A stretch of 64,000 nt of DNA from Pontibacter sp. G13 (lineage in GTDB: Bacteria; Bacteroidota; Bacteroidia; J057): the NCBI RefSeq assembly GCF_031851795.1, contig NZ_CP134696.1:1669576-1733575 (forward strand), in the 5' to 3' direction. Shown here piece after piece: positions 21,538-29,096 of the stretch. A model generated the notes under the pieces. The model saw nothing but the letters and a program-made list of their open reading frames with translations. It was not told where the DNA came from and did not search any database. Made by a program: the position numbers and the translations under genes. Within the stretch, counting starts at the first letter, position 1; every line of letters begins with the position of its first letter.

Positions 21538-23031
21538 CTAGAATTTGACCCGGTCGTTGATCAGACGATCTGTCCCATTGGAGAATGTGGAGAACAGTCG
21601 GTCGATATCCTGCATTTTGTCCAAGTCATCGGCATTGCAGGCTTCGTTGAGATAGGCATCGAATTTCTCGAAGGTATCGAGGTAGCCTCGCAGGAATTTC
21701 TTCTCTTGATCTACCCCACGGATCAATAAGTGCAATTGCCCGCCTTTCGTATCCAGATTGAATGGGTTGAAGGACCGCTCATTGGAGGCCATCTCTTCCA
21801 GCCATTCCCAGAACCGCTTGTTGAATTGCCGCAAATCCCGATCGAAGAAATCACCCGATAGGAAGGAATCGGCAAATCCTTTCGTCCAAGGCTGCTTGGG
21901 CGGGAAACCGTTATCCAAGTTGAACTTCCAATACAAATTGGCATAGACATATTGCGTCAAGGGCGAGGCGACCAAGTGTTTGGTGCGTTTGCCGAGATTG
22001 GCAAATGACACCTGATGCGCATCTCCATTGAGGCCATATTCCATGTACTGCGGATCGATGGCTCTTCCGTCTTCGCATTCCACCTTGACAGCGGGCTGAT
22101 TCATGAAATCGAGGACAGAGGTCGCAGAAAGGAATTCGATCAGGTGAGCCTTATTCTTTTGAGCATCAGACCCCTCATTGTTTTCATAATCCTGCGTGAC
22201 CACATCGCCGATGTAGTAGAGCGAATTCAGCGTGTCATTGCCACTGAGATTGTCATAATAATAATTGAGGGCTGCCTTGGTCTTGGAAATAAAGGTTCCC
22301 TTGTCAATTTCGCTGTGGGCGCTCGGCGTAACTCCGAAATATGGCATGACCGTAACGGCTCCAATAGGTGCATTTTTCACACGCTCACGGTTTGCCAGAT
22401 TTTGGCCAGGCTCACGGAGATTTTTCACCAACAATGGGAATCCTGCCGCTCCTGTTCCCCCAAAGATCGAGCTGACCACGAAGATCCGGTCCCCCTCATC
22501 AAGTAGGGAACTAAATTGGATGAAGTCGTCTGATTCGGTGAATTGATTGAGAACGATACTCCCCATGTGTGGATTCCCCTTGAACCCCACTTCGAGTTCG
22601 GCGCTTAGATTCGTCTTGGTGAACAAGGCTTCCACCAAGGCCCGGTTTTCAGGAGAGAGCTGATCCTTTCGGATGAAGTCCCCGAATTTGCCCTCCTTGG
22701 TACCACTGATTCCAAACCGAAATCCCCGGCTGACTTTCTTCGAGGCCCCATCGCCTGATTTTTCAGAAAGCTCAGACAGCGTCTTGATCGGCGTCTTGAA
22801 GAATTGGTTTTTATCGAATTTCAGCTGTTTGTGGAGTAGCTGATATTTTTTGATGATCTCAATCGTGCGGTTCACATCTCCATTGGCCTGATCAGGATCA
22901 ATCAGGATCGGCACGATTTCCTTGGCTTTGATATCAACTCCGGACGCCAATAGGAAAGTCAGCGCCTTCATCACACGGGAGCCTGTTCCTCCGATGCAAA
23001 AGAGAAACAATCGAGGATAGTTATTGGACAT
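21538..23031 (-). CDS. tubulin/FtsZ-like nucleotide-binding protein
   Basis: The 497-residue protein starts with a strand and glycine loop FLFCIGGTGSRV (9-20) and carries the tubulin/FtsZ signature-like loop IFGGTGAAGFP at 189-199, where FtsZ has GGGTGTG. This order of an early Rossmann-type loop and a later G-box matches the tubulin-like families found in bacterial operons, which are distinct from cell-division FtsZ in length and sequence. No signal peptide or membrane segment is seen, so it should be cytoplasmic. It lies 9 bases after the three-helix membrane protein gene and just before the actin-fold ATPase gene. GTP binding is inferred from the motif; polymerisation is unproven. Confidence 0.8.
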   Translation of the reverse strand: MSNNYPRLFLFCIGGTGSRVMKALTFLLASGVDIKAKEIVPILIDPDQANGDVNRTIEIIKKYQLLHKQLKFDKNQFFKTPIKTLSELSEKSGDGASKKVSRGFRFGISGTKEGKFGDFIRKDQLSPENRALVEALFTKTNLSAELEVGFKGNPHMGSIVLNQFTESDDFIQFSSLLDEGDRIFVVSSIFGGTGAAGFPLLVKNLREPGQNLANRERVKNAPIGAVTVMPYFGVTPSAHSEIDKGTFISKTKAALNYYYDNLSGNDTLNSLYYIGDVVTQDYENNEGSDAQKNKAHLIEFLSATSVLDFMNQPAVKVECEDGRAIDPQYMEYGLNGDAHQVSFANLGKRTKHLVASPLTQYVYANLYWKFNLDNGFPPKQPWTKGFADSFLSGDFFDRDLRQFNKRFWEWLEEMASNERSFNPFNLDTKGGQLHLLIRGVDQEKKFLRGYLDTFEKFDAYLNEACNADDLDKMQDIDRLFSTFSNGTDRLINDRVKF

Positions 23032-23040
23032 GGCAGAGGA

Positions 23041-23445
23041 TTAAAACGGGGTTCGGGAAGCGTTGATTGAGAAGTTTTTGACGATGAGTGAAACGGCGGT
23101 AAACCCAATCATCGTGAAAAGCATCATGCGCAGAAAGAGATCGATCGTGGCCGCGGCAGATGTATCGTCATACCAAAGGTCCAACCCGACCAACGTGCTA
23201 TGAACATAGAAGTAGGTGCAGATGGCTGCAAAAAAGCTGGTGCCAATCGCCAGAATTAGCCAATGCCTAGGCTTGTTGAACACGGACGAATTCCAAGCCA
23301 GATAGTAGGCAGCAGGAACTCCGAGACACAGGCAAAACCAGATGATTCCCATTCCGGTATAAACGCTCGCCTCGTACATTTCGTCGGCAATCGGGGGGAC
23401 CCACGTCTGCCAGAAGCTGAAGATTCCTTCGAATAAATCGTTCAT
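23041..23445 (-). CDS. small integral membrane protein, three helices
   Basis: The 134-residue protein has three hydrophobic helices at about residues 27-50, 62-82 and 100-122, joined by short loops. I recognise no family. It sits 17 bases downstream of the lipoprotein gene and 9 bases upstream of the tubulin-like gene, so it is firmly inside the operon. It is a plausible membrane anchor or adaptor for the cytoplasmic tubulin-like partner, by position only. Confidence 0.75.
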   Translation of the reverse strand: MNDLFEGIFSFWQTWVPPIADEMYEASVYTGMGIIWFCLCLGVPAAYYLAWNSSVFNKPRHWLILAIGTSFFAAICTYFYVHSTLVGLDLWYDDTSAAATIDLFLRMMLFTMIGFTAVSLIVKNFSINASRTPF

Positions 23446-23462
23446 CGCGTCAAGTATTTGGT

Positions 23463-24998
23463 TTATTCTATCTGAAAATTGAGTTCGAAGTAGGTATTCA
23501 CTTTCTCATTTCCGACCCCCTCAAAAGCTTCGGAAACCCCTTCGATGACGTATTTAAATCCAAATGTGCGTTCGTTGGCTGGGCTATTCTTGTCCTTCCC
23601 CACTCTCACATCATCCTCTGTACTAGAGTCATAGACCCATTGTGGGAGGTCCTTTTTGAGCGAAACCGTCAATTCCTGTGGAGACTTTGGGGCTTTGTCG
23701 CTTTGGATAAATAGGATATGGGTCGCAGGCCCCAGATACTTCTTTTGATCGAAGTCATGGACTGCCGCATCTTCGATGGGTTCGATTCCTGCTAGGGTGA
23801 ACTGGGCATTCCCAGAAGAGGAAAGGGTGTATTGCTCCGCATTTTCGCGATAATCATCCTCTACCGGCACCCCACTCAAATCTACCGCCACAGCAAATTG
23901 AAAGAGCTGATCTTCGCTCCTTGGCTCCTCGGCATCCTTGATCCCCAAGAGCGGAACCATCTTTTGATCCAACGCACGAAAGCGGCCTTGCTTACCCGTT
24001 TTCAGCAAGATGGAGTGATAGGGTTTGGCCGTATGCTGGGTTTTGCACAAGATCATGTGGTGCTCATATCCTTCGAGGGATTCCAAGTCAAACGCCTTGG
24101 GCATTTCCACCAAAAAGTCTTGAGGCCCAATAATCCAGATATAGTAGGGACGCGCCTGTTTAAGTGCTCTTCCCTCATTGTTTTTGTCATAGTATCGCCC
24201 ATCAAACTCCGAGGAGCATTTGATCACCAAGAATCCAAAGTCGTGCTTCCGGACCAATTCGTGCTTATTGATCATGACTGAGAGGGAATACTTCTGATCG
24301 GAAAGCTTGGAAGTGGGATTTTCCAAAGAGAAAATATAATCCGATACCAGAACGGAAGGGCGTTGGGTCTCAACCATTGCATCCATCACCAGCTTCACCA
24401 CCTGATTCAGCTTGGTGTTGCGGTAATTGCCCATCGTCTTGAGACGGTCCTTGTTTTCAGGTTCGAGATATGCCATGAAATCGCTCATCTCTCCCTCGAT
24501 GCTGTTGACCTCGTCGTTCACGAAGTGGTAACCGACCTCCTTATTCTTCCGAACCATCCGGACGGATAGATCCATCAATGCGTCCTTGAACTCTGTATTT
24601 CCGGTGAAGTAGCCAAACATACTACCAGAGTTTTCGAGGTAGACATCAAATCCTTCTACCACAGATTCAGGAGCTTCCTCGCAAATTCTCAGCGGTTGAT
24701 CGCCAGAAAGCCTTCCCTTGTCTAGCAAATCAGCATACAATTCCTCGATCAATTGAATGATTGCTTCATCATCCGGGTAGGTCTGAGAAAGCTTGGGATC
24801 ACTAGCTACCAAGTCGGTAAAAGTCTCCAACGTGGCACAATCGACATCAGTGGATACCCGTAGCGCTTTTCGAATGGAAACAGTAAGTTTCTGTTCGCTA
24901 GAGGGGCCACACTGAGTGAGGAGCATGGCGGCAATGGCCAAAAGGGCGATTGCTCCAACCCCCATGAGTCTAGCAGGCTTGGATGTGAGTAGATTCAT
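23463..24998 (-). CDS. von Willebrand factor A-like lipoprotein, first gene of the operon
   Basis: The 511-residue protein begins with a signal segment ending at Cys30 in LLTQC; the -1 residue Gln is unusual for a lipobox, but the placement before a polar GPSSEQ stretch fits a lipoprotein. After a helical region, FDVYLENSGSMFGYF (about 117-131) resembles the first strand and MIDAS loop of a von Willebrand A domain, with Glu122 where the usual Asp of D-x-S-x-S stands. A later SVLVSDYIFSLE segment (about 220-231) fits another vWA strand with an acidic turn. The C-terminal 200 residues look beta-rich and unknown. The protein would face the periplasm. The gene follows a good promoter and opens the operon, so it may act as the extracytoplasmic sensor or ligand-binding part. 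Confidence 0.75.
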   Translation of the reverse strand: MNLLTSKPARLMGVGAIALLAIAAMLLTQCGPSSEQKLTVSIRKALRVSTDVDCATLETFTDLVASDPKLSQTYPDDEAIIQLIEELYADLLDKGRLSGDQPLRICEEAPESVVEGFDVYLENSGSMFGYFTGNTEFKDALMDLSVRMVRKNKEVGYHFVNDEVNSIEGEMSDFMAYLEPENKDRLKTMGNYRNTKLNQVVKLVMDAMVETQRPSVLVSDYIFSLENPTSKLSDQKYSLSVMINKHELVRKHDFGFLVIKCSSEFDGRYYDKNNEGRALKQARPYYIWIIGPQDFLVEMPKAFDLESLEGYEHHMILCKTQHTAKPYHSILLKTGKQGRFRALDQKMVPLLGIKDAEEPRSEDQLFQFAVAVDLSGVPVEDDYRENAEQYTLSSSGNAQFTLAGIEPIEDAAVHDFDQKKYLGPATHILFIQSDKAPKSPQELTVSLKKDLPQWVYDSSTEDDVRVGKDKNSPANERTFGFKYVIEGVSEAFEGVGNEKVNTYFELNFQIE

Positions 24999-25037
24999 AA
25001 ATTCAGAGAGGTGTCAACGTTCAAAGCCATGAATGAT

Positions 25038-25071
25038 CAAATATAACCAAGACCTATTCAAACTAACAAAA
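25038..25071 (-). promoter_or_regulatory. promoter of the eight-gene operon
   Basis: On the minus strand TATATTTG (25045-25038) matches TAnnTTTG exactly, and TTTTG (25071-25067) lies 21 bases upstream as the -33 element. The predicted start would leave a leader of about 35 bases before the ATG at 24998. Confidence 0.7.
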
Positions 25072-25509
25072 TTTTGGAATATTGATACTATTCAATGGCA
25101 GCATCAAAATTCCATCTCGTATAAATTATTTTTCGTCAAAAAGCGAACGAAACCATCATTCATTGACAAAATAATACTCCAAGGACTCTATCCGATTTAG
25201 GACAGTTGCAGAATCGTGCATTATCCGATTTTACACCATTTCGCATTCGATCAAATACCCGAATTTCAGTGTATATCCAGTCAGAGTACGATCTGCCCAG
25301 AATATCATGGTAGGAGGGAATTTTTTGAGATTTAGCCGCTGCAGGGGATAGGAAGAAAAGAAAAATCGAATCCGGGGAGCACCTCCGCCTTACATGGAAA
25401 ATGGCGGAAAATGGCATGGGAGGATGGAGACTTTACCAATATCGTCAGGCTCGGCTGTAAGTATGGTTGATTGGAGACCGAAAGGATAGCTTGTTATGTC
25501 GTCAATGAA
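25072..25509. other. AT-rich intergenic region upstream of the operon
   Basis: This stretch has no supported gene. An 85-codon minus-strand frame (25160-25417) has no signal, domain or ribosome binding site worth reporting. The part nearest the promoter is strongly AT-rich, which would suit regulator binding, but I see no clear operator. Confidence 0.5.
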
Positions 25510-27450
25510 TCACCGCCAATCTTCCCCCAATCCATAGATCTTCGGATTGCCGGCACGCATAGCGACCTGAAGCTCTCCTAGTTTCACATGCTGCCCTCCG
25601 ACATTCCACAAATACACCTTGAACATCGTACCGGAAAGCTCGCTTGGAGATTTGAATACATCAGTCAAGCGGATTGAATGACTCACCAGATCAAAACCCT
25701 CTGCATTCGAAGGCGTCCAGAAGTTTCGCAAGTCAGTTCGACGGGTTTCAAGAATTGCGTCCCCCCGCTTGATCTCTGTGACCAATTGAAGTTCAGAAGG
25801 TTCTGACTGGTCAAACGCGACGGTGATATCCAGCACATCATGATGCGTTTGTGCCAATGAATCCAACGGCCATTCCATGCCCGGGCCCCATTCTGTGCCG
25901 GAATCCAGCAAGCCAAATCCATTCGCAGTGGAATCAGGCTGTGGCAATGGATTGAATCCATGTGGGTGCGGATCGTACAAATTCCAGCGAATCGCGGTGT
26001 GTGAGGGAGCAGAGCCAAATTCAGGGCGACGATCCAACGCATGGAAACTATATCCAGCCCCGATGGTCTTGGCGGCGAGATAGGGAAATTCATCCATCGC
26101 CAACGGAATATACGCAAGCGGAATATGCCCCAACAAAACGCGATCTCCGGGGTGATCGCGTAGCATTTCCCGAAACTGGACTGGACTCAATGCATAGTCG
26201 AATACCGAAATATGATCGACTTGCACACCCATTTGCCCAAACACAAAATCATGATAGGCCGGATTGTCCCCCGTGAAAATGAGTACATCCGACACCTCCT
26301 GACGTTGTTCCTCGATTTCGCGAGCCAATTCCTGATATCGCTGATGCCCAAACAACTGACCGTGTGATCGATGCCCCATAAGCGTCCAGATCTGAACGGA
26401 CATCATCACGCCAAGTCCGACCACCAGAAATGCACGGGGCACTTGCCGAATCCCCGAGAAGATCCACCAAAGTAGCGCCGGAAACGAAAATAGTAACATG
26501 GAATGCTGCAAGACGGGCTGTACCATCCATGAGTACACCAACCCCATCGCCATCGGAAAGACAAACCACCCCAACGCCACCCATTGCATGCGACTGATCG
26601 GGCGTTGATGGCGCGAAAACCAAAGCCCGAGCAGGGCGATCATCGACACTACCACATACACTGCAGGATGAAAATGAAAGGCATAGGCCAGATGTTCCTG
26701 CCAGAAATCTGAGCGCGGAGCAGCCAGCCAGCCCAATCCACCCTGACTCAGTTGCGAGATAAAAATGGGCACATGCGGCAGGTACAATCCGATTATCGCC
26801 GCACCCGCAAGGAGATAGGACCTTCGATGGGGACGTTCGATCATCCCTAGACCCGTAAGGCCCACCATGGCGGCAAATAGCAGCCCAAAATGATGATTGT
26901 AGCAACACAGCGCCCCTGCCAGCACAAAGGACACCCAACTCCCACGATTTTGGCGGTGCTCCCACACAATCCCGGTCCACGCATCCACCATCCAGAGTCC
27001 CAGAAACAGGCCGCTCCCATAGGGTCGAGCAATCAGACTATACATCACCGGAAATTGAAGACACGCGAGACTGGCCGCTGCAAACAAGCCCGTCGCCGGA
27101 GAAAACCATCGTTTTCCGATGCGATACACCAGCACGATCGACCCCAATCCCATCAGCAAAAAGGGCAGTTTCACCGCAAATGCCGAGGTCCCAAACAAAC
27201 CCGTCCAATAGTACAAAAACACCTGAACACCAGCGGGATGCCCATCGGGTTTGATGCCAAATTCCAGCAGGTCGCCGAAGGTGTCATATTCCAATCGCGA
27301 AAGCGCAGAGAGTTCATCATGGGTCCACGGCCAATCTCCCAATGGAGCGACACGCACCAAGAGTCCTACCAGCACGATCACCAGCAGCACCCAAGTGTAG
27401 AAAGAATCCTTCCCTTTTCGGAATATCGACAAAAACGCTTTTTCGGCCAT
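25510..27450 (-). CDS. GT-C fold membrane glycosyltransferase (GT39/ArnT-like)
   Basis: The protein of about 646 residues is a polytopic membrane enzyme. The first helix (about 18-36) is followed by an acidic pair in WPWTHDELSAL (Asp45-Glu46), the position where GT39/PMT and ArnT-type enzymes keep their catalytic acidic residue in the first periplasmic loop. About ten more hydrophobic helices extend to about residue 360, and a soluble periplasmic domain of nearly 280 residues completes it. Such enzymes transfer a sugar from a polyprenyl-phosphate donor. The ATG at 27450 is preferred; a GTG 18 bases upstream would give 652 residues. The acceptor is not predictable. The gene stands alone. Confidence 0.75.
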   Translation of the reverse strand: MAEKAFLSIFRKGKDSFYTWVLLVIVLVGLLVRVAPLGDWPWTHDELSALSRLEYDTFGDLLEFGIKPDGHPAGVQVFLYYWTGLFGTSAFAVKLPFLLMGLGSIVLVYRIGKRWFSPATGLFAAASLACLQFPVMYSLIARPYGSGLFLGLWMVDAWTGIVWEHRQNRGSWVSFVLAGALCCYNHHFGLLFAAMVGLTGLGMIERPHRRSYLLAGAAIIGLYLPHVPIFISQLSQGGLGWLAAPRSDFWQEHLAYAFHFHPAVYVVVSMIALLGLWFSRHQRPISRMQWVALGWFVFPMAMGLVYSWMVQPVLQHSMLLFSFPALLWWIFSGIRQVPRAFLVVGLGVMMSVQIWTLMGHRSHGQLFGHQRYQELAREIEEQRQEVSDVLIFTGDNPAYHDFVFGQMGVQVDHISVFDYALSPVQFREMLRDHPGDRVLLGHIPLAYIPLAMDEFPYLAAKTIGAGYSFHALDRRPEFGSAPSHTAIRWNLYDPHPHGFNPLPQPDSTANGFGLLDSGTEWGPGMEWPLDSLAQTHHDVLDITVAFDQSEPSELQLVTEIKRGDAILETRRTDLRNFWTPSNAEGFDLVSHSIRLTDVFKSPSELSGTMFKVYLWNVGGQHVKLGELQVAMRAGNPKIYGLGEDWR

Positions 27451-27559
27451 TGATCTGCAAATCAACACTTTTCCGAAATGAGGCGCAATGTCTTGGAAAT
27501 TTTTGTCTGTGGATGGATCGTGGGATTTGGGCGTGCCCCGGCGTGCTGAGCATGAAAGT

Positions 27560-27775
27560 TCCCTCTTAGCAGAGGAATCGCCGGGTCAGGCTGTTCACGG
27601 GTTCGCAAGCTCCGTCCTCGTCCATTCGAAGCGCTTGGCAAATCCCACAAAACCCACCCGACTTCCTCTCCAAAGTTGACCGGCAAGGACTCGGACCTCG
27701 CCCCGCCAGTACACATTCCCCCCCGAGGGGCTCGCCGTTACCATCCTTCACGCCGCACGAGCCAGCCGCACATAG
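27560..27775 (-). repeat. dispersed repeat family C, copy 1
   Basis: Read on the minus strand, this segment contains a block (GAACCCGTGAACAGCCTGAC and flanking bases) nearly identical to one at 38673-38722 on the plus strand. A second block, GAAGGATGGTAACGG, corresponds to GAAGGATGGGAACGG at 38578. The two blocks are in different order or spacing, so the copies are diverged. No gene is present. Confidence 0.55.
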
Positions 27776-27816
27776 AAAAAGCGGAAGGCCAATTCACCTT
27801 TCGGAAAATTGGCCTT
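27776..27816 (-). terminator. terminator of the HsdR-N-like gene
   Basis: On the minus strand AAGGCCAATT and AATTGGCCTT form a perfect 10-bp stem with a 12-base loop, followed by CCGCTTTTT. It lies 35 bases past the stop codon. Confidence 0.75.
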
Positions 27817-27850
27817 AATGGAACTCTTTTCTCAAAATTGAAAAGCTTGG

Positions 27851-28924
27851 TCAAGCTTCTTCATAGAATGAAACCGTTTTACAGATTTTATCAGCATAGT
27901 TATAAATCTGATCAAGGGTCTCAAGTGGGAATCTTTCCTCGTTCTTTGACTCATCAATAAGTCCCAAGTACTTATTGGTTCCATTGAAGTGGAATCGACA
28001 GATGGGTTTTCGATTATTGTTATCCAAAAGGACCCCAAAGTAGCTTTTGGTATCCCTAGGGAAAACTCTGCTGAGCCCTATCTCCTTTACCAAAATAGCT
28101 TTGACTATCCGAAAAGCCTCTTCTTCCTCAGGAGTCGTTACAATTCCCTTTTTCCCCACACTAACTTCTTCCTCCTTCATTTCAGGAATCTCTTCAGAGG
28201 TAGCCATTACTTTCTCAGTGTTCAAAGCAGCCTGAAGTCTTTCACTGATAATTTCACTGATGAGGTGCTTGCAAGACTTCCTAACAATCCCTTTAAACTG
28301 CTCAGACACCTTTTGGGTGATTCTTCCTTCATACACCTTCGATGCAAAATATTTCACAAACTCCTCAGATGGCTCCTTAAGGTCCTGAGATAATATTTCA
28401 CGGATCTGTTTTGAGTATTTCAGATCACTTGCAGAGCTGACGATGCTGTCTAGGTCAAACTGCGTTTTCTGAAAGCGTTTGAGCTCATTAATTAGACTTT
28501 CATTGAGATTTTCAAGGGAAACTTCAAAAAATGGCTTCGAATCCATCTTGTTTTTCTCATCTAAATCGGTGTAAAACCGATAAACAATTCCATTCGTCAA
28601 TATGCCAAATCGAGTTTTCGTTGCATGAAAGTATCTATGAAGCTGAGTAGTATGACCATCAAGATTCTCTTTCCAGTGTTTACACTCAATAATGATAATT
28701 GGCTCTGCCTCTTTCAGGATGCAGTAATCAATTTTTTCGCCCTTTTTGATGCCAATGTCAGCAGTATATTCTGGCACTACTTCACTCGGATCAAACACAT
28801 CATAGCCCAGAGTTGAAATAAGGGGCATGACGAATGCTGTCTTGGTCGCTTCTTCAGTTTCAACTTGATCTTTGAGCTTTAATATTTTTTCCTTCAATTC
28901 GGCAAGCTTGTCTGCAAAATCCAT
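27851..28924 (-). CDS. orphan type I restriction HsdR N-terminal-domain protein
   Basis: The 357-residue protein has a helical start, then an HsdR-N-type PD-(D/E)xK nuclease core at about residues 25-150. Candidate active-site residues are Asp66 in KIDYCIL and Glu80/Lys82 in IIIIECKHW. A helical region (about 160-245) and a C-terminal domain of about 110 residues (about 255-350) follow, the latter of the type often found in stand-alone members. No HsdM, HsdS or helicase genes are nearby, so it is not part of a classical restriction system. Such orphans are common in Bacteroidota and may be solitary nucleases or part of stress or defence responses. The low GC of its surroundings suggests possible acquisition by transfer. 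Confidence 0.8.
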   Translation of the reverse strand: MDFADKLAELKEKILKLKDQVETEEATKTAFVMPLISTLGYDVFDPSEVVPEYTADIGIKKGEKIDYCILKEAEPIIIIECKHWKENLDGHTTQLHRYFHATKTRFGILTNGIVYRFYTDLDEKNKMDSKPFFEVSLENLNESLINELKRFQKTQFDLDSIVSSASDLKYSKQIREILSQDLKEPSEEFVKYFASKVYEGRITQKVSEQFKGIVRKSCKHLISEIISERLQAALNTEKVMATSEEIPEMKEEEVSVGKKGIVTTPEEEEAFRIVKAILVKEIGLSRVFPRDTKSYFGVLLDNNNRKPICRFHFNGTNKYLGLIDESKNEERFPLETLDQIYNYADKICKTVSFYEEA

Positions 28925-29040
28925 TTATCAATAGAATAACATTTAACATAATCCTAGTTTACCAATATTCTTAAATCAAACTCTATTATAGTCATTCTTA
29001 AGATTTTAGGCCAAATAAGCAACCCAAATTCCTATCCCCT

Positions 29041-29070
29041 AAAAAAGTAGGGGTACCTGTTGGCACCCCT
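29041..29070 (-). terminator. terminator of the 593-aa lipoprotein gene
   Basis: On the minus strand AGGGGTGCC and GGTACCCCT form a 9-bp stem around AACA, followed by ACTTTTTT. It begins 27 bases after the stop codon. A T-run on the other side makes it potentially bidirectional. Confidence 0.85.
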
Positions 29071-29096
29071 ATTTTTTCTTCCAGATTTAGGTTTCC

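Noticed and set aside
11275-24998. Complete canonical Zorya defence system
   Set aside because: Only the ZorA/ZorB-like stator genes are recognisable; no ZorC, ZorD or ZorE homologue is seen, and the other genes are of different folds.
25160-25417. 85-codon frame upstream of the eight-gene operon
   Set aside because: Low-complexity, cysteine- and arginine-rich product with no start signal, lying in AT-rich intergenic DNA.
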